Below, piece by piece: positions 9,327 through 16,654 of a stretch of 46,643 bases of DNA. Position numbers and translations under genes: made by a program. The notes beneath the pieces are model-generated. The model did not search any database, was not told where the DNA came from, and saw only the letters and a list, made by a program, of their open reading frames with translations. Source of the DNA: Acidobacteriota bacterium (GTDB lineage Bacteria; Acidobacteriota; Terriglobia; UBA7540); NCBI GenBank assembly GCA_021827245.1, contig JAKAWN010000006.1, forward strand, positions 1-46,643, written 5' to 3'. How positions within the stretch are numbered: position 1 is the first letter of the stretch; each line of letters begins with the position of its first letter.

Positions 9327-9387
9327 GTGGCACGGCCATCTTGGCCGTGTGTTTTGATCCCAGCACGGGCGAGGACGCCCGTGCCAC
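9327..9387 (+). repeat. Compound palindrome between hpt and rpsT
   Basis: GTGGCAC and GTGCCAC form the ends of a 61-bp element with two inner hairpins, CACGGCC-ATCTT-GGCCGTG and GCACGGGC-GAGGAC-GCCCGTGC. The plan (outer arms plus two hairpins) matches the elements at 4614 and 14420, but the sequence family is different. It lies upstream of both divergent genes. Confidence 0.75.
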
Positions 9388-9422
9388 AATCCAATTGAGT
9401 CACTACCGTCGGTTCCGGGCCG

Positions 9423-9451
9423 TTGACGAGTTTCCGAGCCTCTGCTAAAGT
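9423..9451 (+). promoter_or_regulatory. Candidate sigma-70 promoter for rpsT
   Basis: TTGACG and TAAAGT are separated by 17 bases and lie about 33 nt before the rpsT start codon. Confidence 0.5.
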
Positions 9452-9483
9452 ATTTTATTCATTGCTTTTGCAAAGGAGAATTT

Positions 9484-9747
9484 GTGGCAAACCATAAGTC
9501 GGCCCTAAAGCGTCTTGCGCAGACACGCAAACGAACTGAACGGAATCGCGCGCACCGCACTCGGATGCGGCATCAGATGCGCGAGCTTCGCCAGGCGCTT
9601 GACGCCAAGGATAAGGCGCGGTCTGAAAGTCTGCTCATCCCGACCCTTTCCATGCTGGACCGCATGATCCACAAGGGCATTCTCCATCGCAATACGGCCG
9701 CGCGCTACAAATCACGATTGCGCCTGAAATTCAACTCCCTTTCCTGA
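9484..9747 (+). CDS. rpsT: 30S ribosomal protein S20
   Basis: S20 binds 16S rRNA early in small-subunit assembly. The 87-aa sequence is typical: MANHKSALKRLAQTRKRTERN, a second helix with TRMRHQMRELRQALD, and the C-terminal IHKGILHRNTAARYKSRL. The start is GTG at 9484 with an excellent AAAGGAG 6 nt upstream. A non-ATG start on rpsT is common in other bacteria, where it relates to feedback control. It has its own promoter candidate and is convergent with holA, leaving a 71-nt gap in which I see no strong terminator. Confidence 0.96.
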   Translation: MANHKSALKRLAQTRKRTERNRAHRTRMRHQMRELRQALDAKDKARSESLLIPTLSMLDRMIHKGILHRNTAARYKSRLRLKFNSLS

Positions 9748-9818
9748 AGTCTTTCGCGGAGCTGCCGGCTTTCCTTAAACACATTATCGTGGTTCTGGCC
9801 ATGAAGGGCAAATCCACA

Positions 9819-10871
9819 TCAGGGGTTTGGCCGGCGTGGGCCTCCTGGCGCAACCGTAATCTGCCAAACCAGCAACTCCAGCAGGATGGTGGAATCTTTC
9901 CATGCGGATTTGATGCCAAGATCCGCTTGGTGAACCAGTGTGAGAGCGTTGACCAATTCCTCGTGAGTGTATCGCCGCCGGGCAAGCGGAGCAATCTCCC
10001 AGGTTGCGAAAGGATTTGACCTCCCGCCCCAGGAACTGCCTCCATAGCTGCTTTGTCCGGCGGACTTCAACGCCTGGCGAAACAGATCACCAATGCACCA
10101 CAGCAGCAATGTCTCCGCCACCTTGCTGGCAATCAGCCGGCGCAGAAATTGCAATGCGTCTGCGCATTGCCGCTCGGCGATCGCGCGCAGCATTTTGCCG
10201 ATCTCATGCTCTTCCTGGAAGGTTGCGATAAGCTGCAAGTCGGACGCCTCCAGTCGCGCCTTCCCCGCCATTGCCGTCACCAATTTGTCAAGTTCGGTGC
10301 GCATCCACAGCAGATTGACGCCCTGAGGCTCGGAGTCCCGCGATGAACTGCCCGGCTGGAATTTCGCAGCGATCTCTTCCGCCAGCTCGGGGTCCACTTC
10401 CAATCCCGAGCGGCGCAGAAATTCTCTGGCCCATGCCGCCGCCTGCCGGACCGAAAGCGGCCGCATCTCCACCACCGCCGTCTTCTTTGCCAGAAGCTGA
10501 ATGAACTTGCGGCGCCGGTCGGGCTCTATAGCGGAAAAAACCAGCGTTGCAGAAGGTGAAGGTTTTTCGAGGTAAGCAGCAAGAGCCGTCGCGTCGTCTT
10601 CCGTGGCGTGCTTGAAGTCCTCCGTATCCGATATCAGGAAGAAGCTGTGTCCGCCCAGCATGGGGATTTGCAGCGCGGCTTGCAACTCGCGCGCAAGCTG
10701 GCCGGGCTCGAATTCAACCTCGGCAAGGCACCATGCCCGGGATTCTTCGGGTACCGCGGCTCGAACGGCGTCGCGGCATTCCTGCTGCAGGAATCTGTCG
10801 GGGCCAAGAAGGAAATACGCAGACGCCAGGCTGCCTTTGCGCAGCGACGAAATGAATTCTTCAGGACCCAT
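9819..10871 (-). CDS. holA: DNA polymerase III delta subunit
   Basis: Clamp-loader subunit that opens the beta sliding clamp. The 350-aa protein fits the HolA family. It begins with the N-terminal AAA-like domain (SAYFLLGPDRFLQQECRDAV). Later come SDTEDFKHATEDDATALAAYLE, LVFSAIEPDRRRKFIQLL, the lid domain with GVNLLWMRTELDKL, and the C-terminal helical domain that forms the loader collar. ATG 10871 has a strong ribosome site (GGAAAGGTG). It is convergent with rpsT. The 300 bp upstream consist of dispersed repeats, so its promoter lies among them or it relies on readthrough. Confidence 0.9.
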   Translation of the reverse strand: MGPEEFISSLRKGSLASAYFLLGPDRFLQQECRDAVRAAVPEESRAWCLAEVEFEPGQLARELQAALQIPMLGGHSFFLISDTEDFKHATEDDATALAAYLEKPSPSATLVFSAIEPDRRRKFIQLLAKKTAVVEMRPLSVRQAAAWAREFLRRSGLEVDPELAEEIAAKFQPGSSSRDSEPQGVNLLWMRTELDKLVTAMAGKARLEASDLQLIATFQEEHEIGKMLRAIAERQCADALQFLRRLIASKVAETLLLWCIGDLFRQALKSAGQSSYGGSSWGGRSNPFATWEIAPLARRRYTHEELVNALTLVHQADLGIKSAWKDSTILLELLVWQITVAPGGPRRPNP

Positions 10872-10983
10872 TTCACCTTTCCAAATAACACGGAAATCGC
10901 AAACTTCCTTTCAATGAGTTTACTTGGAATTGAAAAGGATTGTCACTGCGAAGATCTTCTTCTCTGTGTCCTCTGTGGCTCGC

Positions 10984-11020
10984 GGGTGGCGCATACATCG
11001 CGGTTCACGCGATGTGTGCG
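10984..11020 (+). repeat. 37-bp palindromic dispersed repeat, copy 1
   Basis: Consists of GGGTGGC followed by an imperfect hairpin, GCATACATCGC with a central loop and GCGATGTGTGC. Nearly identical copies lie at 11101-11137 and 16655-16691. Confidence 0.8.
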
Positions 11021-11100
11021 GGCCGCGGGTGGCGCATTCATCGTCTGGGAGCGGTCTTCTCTGTGTCCTCCGTGCCTCGCGAATTTTCACACTGAGCGCC

Positions 11101-11137
11101 GGGTGGCGCATACATCGCGGTTTATGCGATGTGTGCG
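11101..11137 (+). repeat. 37-bp palindromic dispersed repeat, copy 2
   Basis: Differs from copy 1 only in the loop (GGTTTAT in place of GGTTCAC). It lies 117 bp from copy 1 in the same orientation. Confidence 0.8.
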
Positions 11138-11172
11138 TGCCGAGCTTGAGCGCGTCGCGCGAAGGCGGGGCG

Positions 11173-11823
11173 CTACTTTGTGTTCGGTTGCGGGCGGTGC
11201 TGGAGTTCCGGCTTCCCGCTGCCCATGCTTCCGGTGATGCCGCCAAGCCCGCCGAGCGCGCCCAGGCTCCCCAACCCTCCGAGCTCGCTGAAGTCGATAG
11301 GGCCGACCAGATTCACCACCGTGAGTTCCTGCGGCTCAGCGGCCACAATCGCCATGCCGACGGCCTTCCCCCCCTCTTCCATCACGTAGATGCCGGTGGT
11401 TTCATCCGTCTTCTTCTCCTCGACGTGCACCACAGCTTTCCAGCCGCCCGACTGGAGCTGGTTGATCACGCTGTCGAGGTCTGCCTTGGTATACTCGCCT
11501 GGCTTCGAAAACTCGAAGGACTTCACGTAGATTCCCTTCAGCCGCTGCACCAGGCCGGCTGCCTCAGCATTCTTTTGCGACATTGAGGTGACGGCTTTCT
11601 GCGACATCTGCTGTGCCGCAAGTTTCAGCAGCGACCCGTCCAGGTCCACATTGGTCACCTTCGCAGCCTTGGCGGCCAGTTTGTCGAGCTGGCTCAGTTT
11701 CAATTTGGCGTTCTGGGCCAAGGCTGCCCCGCTGCCGAACGTCAGCAGGCAGACCACCATCAGCGGCGTAAACAGCGCGCCGATAAACTTTGGTTTCCTA
11801 TCGAAATTTGTCAGGGTTTTCAT
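11173..11823 (-). CDS. Exported DUF4252 protein
   Basis: A 216-aa protein with a signal peptide of about 36 residues (hydrophobic FIGALFTPLMVVCLLTFG, probable cleavage after ALA). The mature part shows DUF4252 features: LDKLAAKAAKVTNVDLDGSL, LKGIYVKSFEF, and GYTKADLDSVINQLQ-like wording followed by WKAVVHVEEKKTDETTGIYV. The tail is unusual, a glycine- and leucine-rich repeat (LGGLGSLGALGGLGG). The start at 11823 has GGAG 6 nt upstream. It overlaps the anti-sigma-like gene by 4 bp (ATGA), so it is translationally coupled to the ECF cassette. DUF4252 proteins often sit next to ECF sigma genes, but their role is not known. Confidence 0.85.
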   Translation of the reverse strand: MKTLTNFDRKPKFIGALFTPLMVVCLLTFGSGAALAQNAKLKLSQLDKLAAKAAKVTNVDLDGSLLKLAAQQMSQKAVTSMSQKNAEAAGLVQRLKGIYVKSFEFSKPGEYTKADLDSVINQLQSGGWKAVVHVEEKKTDETTGIYVMEEGGKAVGMAIVAAEPQELTVVNLVGPIDFSELGGLGSLGALGGLGGITGSMGSGKPELQHRPQPNTK

Positions 11824-12203
11824 AGATCGCTCCGTTTCTCGTTTCGATTTTTCTGAACTTGCAGGGCATGCACCGTGACCCGCTGCGCCCGCTCCAGCGC
11901 CGCTTCGAGTTCCGCATTCGTAATCTGCAGGGCCATGATGGCCTCCCGGCTTGCCTGTTCCGCCTGCGCGCGCATTCGTTGCTGGTGCTGGTAGCGAGCG
12001 ACGCCCAGAATGGCCACAACGCATATCAGCGCCGCTGCGGCAACCCACCGCAGCATTGGCTGCCGGTAGAGCGCGGACAATCGCTGGGCAAGAGTCACTC
12101 GCTGAGGCGTAGTGTCAAGCCGCGCAAGCACGCGCCCGGCAAAACCATCCGGCGGTTCTTTGCGCTTGAACAAATTGCGAAGTTCATCGTCAAGCGGCTT
12201 CAT
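11820..12203 (-). CDS. Single-pass membrane protein, probable anti-sigma factor
   Basis: A 127-aa protein encoded between an ECF sigma factor and a DUF4252 protein, overlapping each by 4 bp. The N-terminal cytoplasmic part (residues 1-50) contains LDDELRNLFKRKEPPDGFAG and ARLDTTP. A transmembrane helix follows (about 53-70, WVAAAALICVVAILGVA). The C-terminal part outside the membrane is predicted to be a coiled coil rich in Gln, Ala and Glu. It has no HxxxCxxC zinc anti-sigma motif. Its function as an anti-sigma factor is inferred only from position, size and topology. Confidence 0.75.
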   Translation of the reverse strand: MKPLDDELRNLFKRKEPPDGFAGRVLARLDTTPQRVTLAQRLSALYRQPMLRWVAAAALICVVAILGVARYQHQQRMRAQAEQASREAIMALQITNAELEAALERAQRVTVHALQVQKNRNEKRSDL

Positions 12204-12736
12204 ACTCTCACTCCTCCCATCGACCGGGTCAGCTTCTCGCGCAGAAGCTCGAGCGCGCGCCCGATCGAACTTTTCACCGTGTTGATGGGCATTGCCATCA
12301 CCTCGGCAATTTCGTGGAGTTCAAGGTCCTCCTGGTATCGCAGGATCAGCGCCATGCGTGCCTTCTCCGGCAGGCTTGCCACCAGCCGCCACAGCTTTTC
12401 TTCCAGCAGCGGGTCATCCTGCCGCGCTGCCACTGCCGGTTCGCGTACATCCTCCAGGCTGAGCATCGAGTCCCGCCCCCGGCGCCGAACATGGTCGATC
12501 GAGCGATGGCAGGTCACCTTCCGCAGCCAGAACCGCAGGTGCGCGCTGGATTTGATGCTGCCGAGGTTGCGATAAAGCTCCAGGAAAACCTCCTGCGCAA
12601 GGTCTTCCGCCACCGACGGGTTTCTCAGGAAGTGGAGCGCCAGGCTGTAGACCATCGACTGATGTTCCCGCACGATCTCGCCGAAAGCCGAGCGGTCGCC
12701 GCGCGCGCAGCGGGCCAGCGTCTCGTCCAGCGCCAT
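12200..12736 (-). CDS. ECF (group 4) RNA polymerase sigma factor
   Basis: A 178-aa sigma-70 family member with only regions 2 and 4. Region 2 is seen in FGEIVREHQSMVYSLALHF, EDLAQEVFLELYRNL and the -10 recognition segment FWLRKVTCHRSIDHVRRRG. Region 4 is LPEKARMALILRYQEDL followed by the helix-turn-helix LHEIAEVMAMPINTVKSSI. ATG 12736 (GAAGG 8 nt upstream) is preferred. An in-frame TTG at 12754 with GGAGG close by is possible. It overlaps the anti-sigma-like gene by 4 bp, so the three genes form a coupled operon that the sigma factor may itself control. Confidence 0.93.
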   Translation of the reverse strand: MALDETLARCARGDRSAFGEIVREHQSMVYSLALHFLRNPSVAEDLAQEVFLELYRNLGSIKSSAHLRFWLRKVTCHRSIDHVRRRGRDSMLSLEDVREPAVAARQDDPLLEEKLWRLVASLPEKARMALILRYQEDLELHEIAEVMAMPINTVKSSIGRALELLREKLTRSMGGVRV

Positions 12737-12754
12737 CGCCGATGCCTTCCTCAA

Positions 12755-13096
12755 CTTTCCTCCCGTCTACTCTCTATTACGCAAAGGGCAGGGGAATAGG
12801 TGCATTTTTTTGAGGGATGAATGTGCCCATTGAAAGTCCCTCGGCACGGCTGAAGGTCGTGCCGTTTCGCTGATCTACTGGCTGTAATCGTACCGTGTGC
12901 GCTGCTTTTCGCGGTGGCGTTCAAGGGCGAGCTCGATCAGGCGGTCGAGCAGCGCCGGGTAAGCGAGGCCGCTCGCTTCCCAGGCGTTGGCGACTTTCCG
13001 AGAAGCCGACTACACGTCAAACTTAACATCAGGATTGTTTCCGACTGGCTGATTATTCGGCCCAATATCGTATGCTCTTAAAGGAGCGATACGTTG
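12755..13096. other. Intergenic region holding a ddl 3'-end relic
   Basis: The only recognisable content is the truncated ddl 3' end (12875-12982, separate entry) and the short palindromic phrase CGGCACG..CGTGCCG (12842-12864). The final 60 bp lead into the oxidoreductase gene with AAGGAG at 13081. Confidence 0.6.
12875..12982 (-). pseudogene. Truncated 3' end of a second D-alanine--D-alanine ligase gene
   Basis: On the minus strand 35 codons plus a stop match the C-terminus of the intact ddl at 14578-15678. The peptide runs from [18 protein letters not shown] to RTRYDYSQ. Over the first 34 codons there are 9 base differences, 8 at third positions and one at a first position (a Leu codon). 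Only one changes the amino acid (Asp to Glu). The last residue differs (Gln for Gly) and the stop is TAG for TAA. Upstream of the Trp codon similarity ends abruptly. It cannot encode a functional enzyme. Confidence 0.85.
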
Positions 13097-14161
13097 ATGA
13101 GACACACGCGAATCATAATCACCCATTATGGCGGACCCGATGCAATGCAGGTGGTTGAAGAAGAATGCCCCGAGCCGAAGGACGGTGAAGTTCGGGTGAA
13201 AGTGCTGGCCGCAGGCGTCTCACTCCCCGACCTCATGATGCGCGAGGGCATTCATCCTGAGACGCCCCCGCTGCCCTTTACGCCGGGGTGGGATCTGGTT
13301 GGAGTGGTGGACCGGCTCGGCGACGGTGTCTCTGGAATCGAACCGGGCCGGACAGTTGCCGCGCTGCCGATCACGGGGTCGTACGCGGAGTTCGTCTGCC
13401 TGCCGCAACGTGAATTGGTTTCAGTGCCGTCTGGATTGGACGCTGCCGAGGCTGTCAGCCTCGTGCTGAATTACGTAACGGCGTACCAGATGCTGCATCG
13501 CTCTGTTCACGTCAGACTAAGCCAGCGTGTGCTGATCCACGGCGCGGCAGGCGGGGTCGGCTCGGCACTATTGCAGCTTGGGAGCCTCGCTGGGCTGGAG
13601 ATGTACGGCACCTGTTCATCGCGAGCAGCGCCTGCTGTTTCCGACCTCGGCGGGAACCCGATTGATTACCAGAATCTTGACTTCGTGAAAGAAATTCACC
13701 GCCTCACGGGTGAGGGCGTAGACGTCGTATATGACGGCATCGGTGGCGCCCATATCTGGCGTTCTCGCAAGGCTCTTCGCCCCGGCGGGAGGGTAGTGGC
13801 TTATGGCCTTACCGGATCGCTGAGAGGGGGGCGATTAGCTTCCGGCCGTTCAGGCCGTCGGCATCGCTTTCGTGGAATTGCGATCTTCGGGTTGTACATC
13901 GCTGGCGGCTGGCTTTTCTCGGGCCGGAAACGGGTGGTTCCCTATAGCATCCAGTGGCTCAAACGGTTGAAACCAGCATGGTTTCGACAGGATTTGATCG
14001 CCCTGTTTGAACTCCTTCAACAACAAAAGATCAAGCCTCTAATCGCGCAGCGATTTCCCCTTTCCGAGGCAAGGCGTGCGCATGAGTTGCTCGGGAAGGG
14101 AGGCGTAACAGGTAAGATCGTGCTCGTGGGCAGCGGGTCATCGATTGAGTCAGGAGCATGA
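13097..14161 (+). CDS. Medium-chain dehydrogenase/reductase, quinone-oxidoreductase-like
   Basis: A 354-aa NAD(P)H-dependent oxidoreductase of the zinc-free MDR group (Qor/VAT-1-like). The N-terminal GroES-like domain contains EVRVKVLAAGVSLPDLMMREG, FTPGWDLVGVVDRLGDGV and GSYAEFVCLP. The Rossmann domain has QRVLIHGAAGGVGSALLQLG and GVDVVYDGIGG, then LRPGGRVVAYGLTGS. The zinc-binding Cys and His residues of alcohol dehydrogenases are absent. The substrate is unknown. ATG 13097 is preceded by AAGGAG 10 nt upstream; an adjacent TTG at 13094 is possible. It stands alone between a ddl relic and the intact ddl, opposite to both, and may be part of an inserted segment. Confidence 0.85.
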   Translation: MRHTRIIITHYGGPDAMQVVEEECPEPKDGEVRVKVLAAGVSLPDLMMREGIHPETPPLPFTPGWDLVGVVDRLGDGVSGIEPGRTVAALPITGSYAEFVCLPQRELVSVPSGLDAAEAVSLVLNYVTAYQMLHRSVHVRLSQRVLIHGAAGGVGSALLQLGSLAGLEMYGTCSSRAAPAVSDLGGNPIDYQNLDFVKEIHRLTGEGVDVVYDGIGGAHIWRSRKALRPGGRVVAYGLTGSLRGGRLASGRSGRRHRFRGIAIFGLYIAGGWLFSGRKRVVPYSIQWLKRLKPAWFRQDLIALFELLQQQKIKPLIAQRFPLSEARRAHELLGKGGVTGKIVLVGSGSSIESGA

Positions 14162-14577
14162 CGAAGGAATACAGAGGATGGCGCTCATGAAACTGGAAGC
14201 CAAGGTCAGTGCCTTTCTGACCGTGCGCTTTCCTTGGTGTGACCACCGTTGCCGCCTGCATTCACCGAGGCAATCCCATGGTCATTCCATAGCGAACGAA
14301 GACCCACTGTCACAAGCGCTGTGACCGTGGCTAACCGAACCCATCCACTTGCCCGGTTAAACGGTCTTATCTGAAAATGGCTACGGTGTCCTCCCGATGG
14401 CCAGGAGTGCCACCTGGCAGGTTGCTGAAAAACACATTAGAGGGGGTGTAGCGGCGGGTTCATCCCGCCATAAGCCTATTGCTTTCAGCACGGGCTGGCG
14501 GCGTAAAGCCGCCGCTACAGCTTTTTTCAGCAACCTGCTAGGGGAGCCGCAACGGCCGGTGCAGCAGATCGCCGAGC
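14162..14577. other. Intergenic region between the oxidoreductase and ddl
   Basis: Contains palindromic element copy C (14420-14535). The rest has no supported gene. A short frame of about 48 codons from 14178 follows the oxidoreductase stop but has no recognisable product. Confidence 0.55.
14420..14535 (-). repeat. Double-hairpin palindromic element, copy C (116 bp, inverted)
   Basis: The best-preserved copy. The terminal inverted repeats GCAGGTTGCTGAAAAA (14417-14432) and TTTTTCAGCAACCTGC are perfect over 16 bp. The inner hairpins GGCGGG-TTCAT-CCCGCC and GGCGGC-GTAAA-GCCGCC appear in the opposite order to copy A, so this copy is inverted. It lies between convergent genes. Confidence 0.88.
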
Positions 14578-15678
14578 TTAGCCGCTGTAATCGTACCGCG
14601 TGCGTTGTTTTTCGCGGTGGCGTTCTAAGGCGAGATCAATCAGGCGGTCGAGCAGCGCCGGGTAAGCAAGCCCGCTCGCTTCCCACATTTTGGGATACAT
14701 GCTGATGGGCGTAAAGCCCGGAATGGTGTTGACTTCATTGACATACAATTCGCTGTTCAGGCGGTCCAGCAGGAAATCAACACGCGCCATGCCGGCGCAA
14801 TCGACGGCGCGGTAAGCTTTCAGGGCCATTTGCCGCACGCGGCGCGCGTCGGCACGCGAGAGCTTGGCGGGAATCACCAGCTCCGTGCCTTCCTTCACGT
14901 ACTTCGCTTCGTAATCGTAGAACTCGTTGATCGGAACGATTTCTCCCGGCACCGAAGTTTCCGGCCGGTCGTTCCCCAGCACCGAGCATTCAATCTCTCG
15001 CGCGTCCAGGGCCTTTTCGACGATGATCTTGCGGTCGTAGGCGGCGGCCAGGTCGAGCGCCGGGGCAAGCTCCGCGCGGTCGCGAACCTTGCTGATTCCC
15101 ACGGAAGAGCCCAGGTTCGCCGGCTTGACGAACAGCGGATAACCAAGTTCCGATTCAATCGTCCGCCGCAGCCGTGCCGGATTCTCCTCCCACTCGCTCC
15201 GCAAAACCACAATCCAATCCACCACCAGAAGCCCCGCGTCGCGGAAAAGGCGCTTCATCAGGTCCTTGTCCATGCCGGCCGCGGAGCCCAGTACTCCAGC
15301 GCCCACGTAGGGAATTCCTGCAAGCTCCAGCAATCCCTGCACCGTGCCATCTTCGCCAAACGTGCCGTGCAGAACCGGAAAGATCACGTCGATATTCGGC
15401 AGGCGCTTTGCGCCGGGCTGGGCATCAAGTGAGATGAACTTTGGTCCGGACGGATCGACCGAAGGAATGACCGGCGTTCCCTTTTTGAAGGTCTCAGTGA
15501 GCTGCCGGGGTGAGCCGGAGCCCAGAAACCAGCGCCCTTCGCGCGTGATGCCGATGGGCACCACGTCGTATTTCGCGCGGTCGAGCGACCGAATAACCGA
15601 AGCGGCGGAAGCAAGCGAAACCTCGTGCTCGCCCGAGCGCCCGCCAAACAGCACTCCAACTCGAATGCGTTTCTTCAC
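14578..15678 (-). CDS. ddl: D-alanine--D-alanine ligase
   Basis: ATP-grasp enzyme that joins two D-alanines for peptidoglycan precursors. The 366-aa protein shows VGVLFGGRSGEHEVSLASA at the N-terminus, PVLHGTFGEDGTVQGLLE, GVLGSAAGMDKDLMKRLF, KPANLGSSVGISKV and the metal-binding EVNTIPGFTPISMYP. The omega-loop segment FYDYEAKY keeps the tyrosine typical of D-Ala-D-Ala rather than D-Ala-D-Lac ligases. It starts with GTG and overlaps the arginase stop by 4 bp (GTGA), so the two are translationally coupled. A second copy of its last 35 codons lies 1.6 kb downstream, beyond an oppositely oriented gene. Confidence 0.95.
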   Translation of the reverse strand: MKKRIRVGVLFGGRSGEHEVSLASAASVIRSLDRAKYDVVPIGITREGRWFLGSGSPRQLTETFKKGTPVIPSVDPSGPKFISLDAQPGAKRLPNIDVIFPVLHGTFGEDGTVQGLLELAGIPYVGAGVLGSAAGMDKDLMKRLFRDAGLLVVDWIVVLRSEWEENPARLRRTIESELGYPLFVKPANLGSSVGISKVRDRAELAPALDLAAAYDRKIIVEKALDAREIECSVLGNDRPETSVPGEIVPINEFYDYEAKYVKEGTELVIPAKLSRADARRVRQMALKAYRAVDCAGMARVDFLLDRLNSELYVNEVNTIPGFTPISMYPKMWEASGLAYPALLDRLIDLALERHREKQRTRYDYSG

Positions 15679-16580
15679 AGAATCTTCTTTCCCAGCGCCG
15701 AAGCCGCCAGCCCCACGGCCAGGATCGCTGTCCGGTTGAGCACGTCGATGATGGGATTCACTTCCACCACTTCGAGCGCCAGCATTTTCTTGCTGTCCGA
15801 AATCATCTCCATAATCAGGTGCGCCTCGCGAAAAGTGATTCCGCCGCGCACCGGCGTGCCCACGCCCGGCGCCTCGTGCGGATCGACCACGTCCATGTCA
15901 AGCGAAACCACAAAGCCCGCCGTGCCGTCGCTGGCAGCGGTGACGCTCTTTTCCATAATCGCACGAACGCCGTATTCGTCAATGTCGCGCATGGTGAAGG
16001 CGTGAACGCCGGAATCCTTCACCAGGCGGCGCTCGCGGCTGTCGAGGTCGCGCAGGCCGATCAGGGCGCAGTTGCGCGCCTGCAGCTTAGGCGCGTAGCC
16101 TCCGATGTGCGTCAGCTCTTCCGGCCCAAAACCGAGCGAAGCGGCGAACGGCATGCCGTGGATGTTGCCGCTGGGACTGGTTTCCGGCGTGTTCATATCC
16201 GCATGAGCGTCAATCCAGATGCAGCCGATCGACTGATTGCGGTCATGATAGAGCCGGGAAACGCCCGCCTGCGTTCCCACGGCAATTGAATGGTCGCCGC
16301 CCAGCGAGAGCGGAAACCATCCGTCCTGAACCGCCTGATGGATGCGCTCGGCGGCCTCGCGGCAGGTGTCCGCAATCTCCTTCAGATACTTGGCGCGCTT
16401 GTCGCCGAAATGCTGCTCCTCGGCAATCCGCACGTGGATGTTTCCGGCATCTTCCACATGATGACCAAGGCCCCTCAGAGCCGAATTCAACCCCGCCGCA
16501 CGCACCGCCGACGGGCCCATGTCCACGCCACGCCGCGCCTGTCCCAAATCAAGAGGAATTCCAAGAATGCGAATTTTCAT
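15675..16580 (-). CDS. rocF: Arginase
   Basis: Hydrolyses arginine to ornithine and urea with a binuclear manganese centre. The 301-aa protein has all ureohydrolase metal motifs: SLGGDHSIAVGT, WIDAHADMNTPETSPSGNIH and SLDMDVVDPHEAPGVGTP, plus the C-terminal EVVEVNPIID. The sequence GNIHGMP with SPSGN is the arginase rather than the agmatinase pattern. ATG 16580 gives the standard N-terminus (MKIRILGIPLDLGQARRGVDMGP). There is no purine-rich ribosome site before it, so translation may be weak or leaderless. It forms an operon with ddl, an unusual partner. Confidence 0.93.
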   Translation of the reverse strand: MKIRILGIPLDLGQARRGVDMGPSAVRAAGLNSALRGLGHHVEDAGNIHVRIAEEQHFGDKRAKYLKEIADTCREAAERIHQAVQDGWFPLSLGGDHSIAVGTQAGVSRLYHDRNQSIGCIWIDAHADMNTPETSPSGNIHGMPFAASLGFGPEELTHIGGYAPKLQARNCALIGLRDLDSRERRLVKDSGVHAFTMRDIDEYGVRAIMEKSVTAASDGTAGFVVSLDMDVVDPHEAPGVGTPVRGGITFREAHLIMEMISDSKKMLALEVVEVNPIIDVLNRTAILAVGLAASALGKKIL

Positions 16581-16654
16581 AATAGAAGAAGTATTGCAGC
16601 GTTGAATCAGAATTGGTAGCCGCTACACAGTTGACTGTTCCCCGCACACATCGT

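Larger units (their letters stand above)
10872..11172. other. Intergenic repeat patch between holA and the DUF4252 gene
   Basis: No gene is seen. The stretch contains two copies of a 37-bp palindromic repeat (10984 and 11101), a partial copy starting at 11027 (GGTGGCGCATTCATCG), and two copies of a CTCTGTGTCCTC(T/C)GTG motif (near 10962 and 11060). Confidence 0.7.

Noticed and set aside
10987..11003. GTGGCGCATACATCGCGG resembles a -24/-12 promoter with correct spacing
   Set aside because: It is part of a dispersed palindromic repeat, has mismatches in both boxes and is not placed before a suitable gene.
10608..11237. 209-codon plus-strand frame across the holA start and repeat patch
   Set aside because: The first part is antisense to holA and the rest translates palindromic repeats.
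14830..15432. 200-codon frame antisense to ddl
   Set aside because: Shadow of the conserved ATP-grasp coding sequence.
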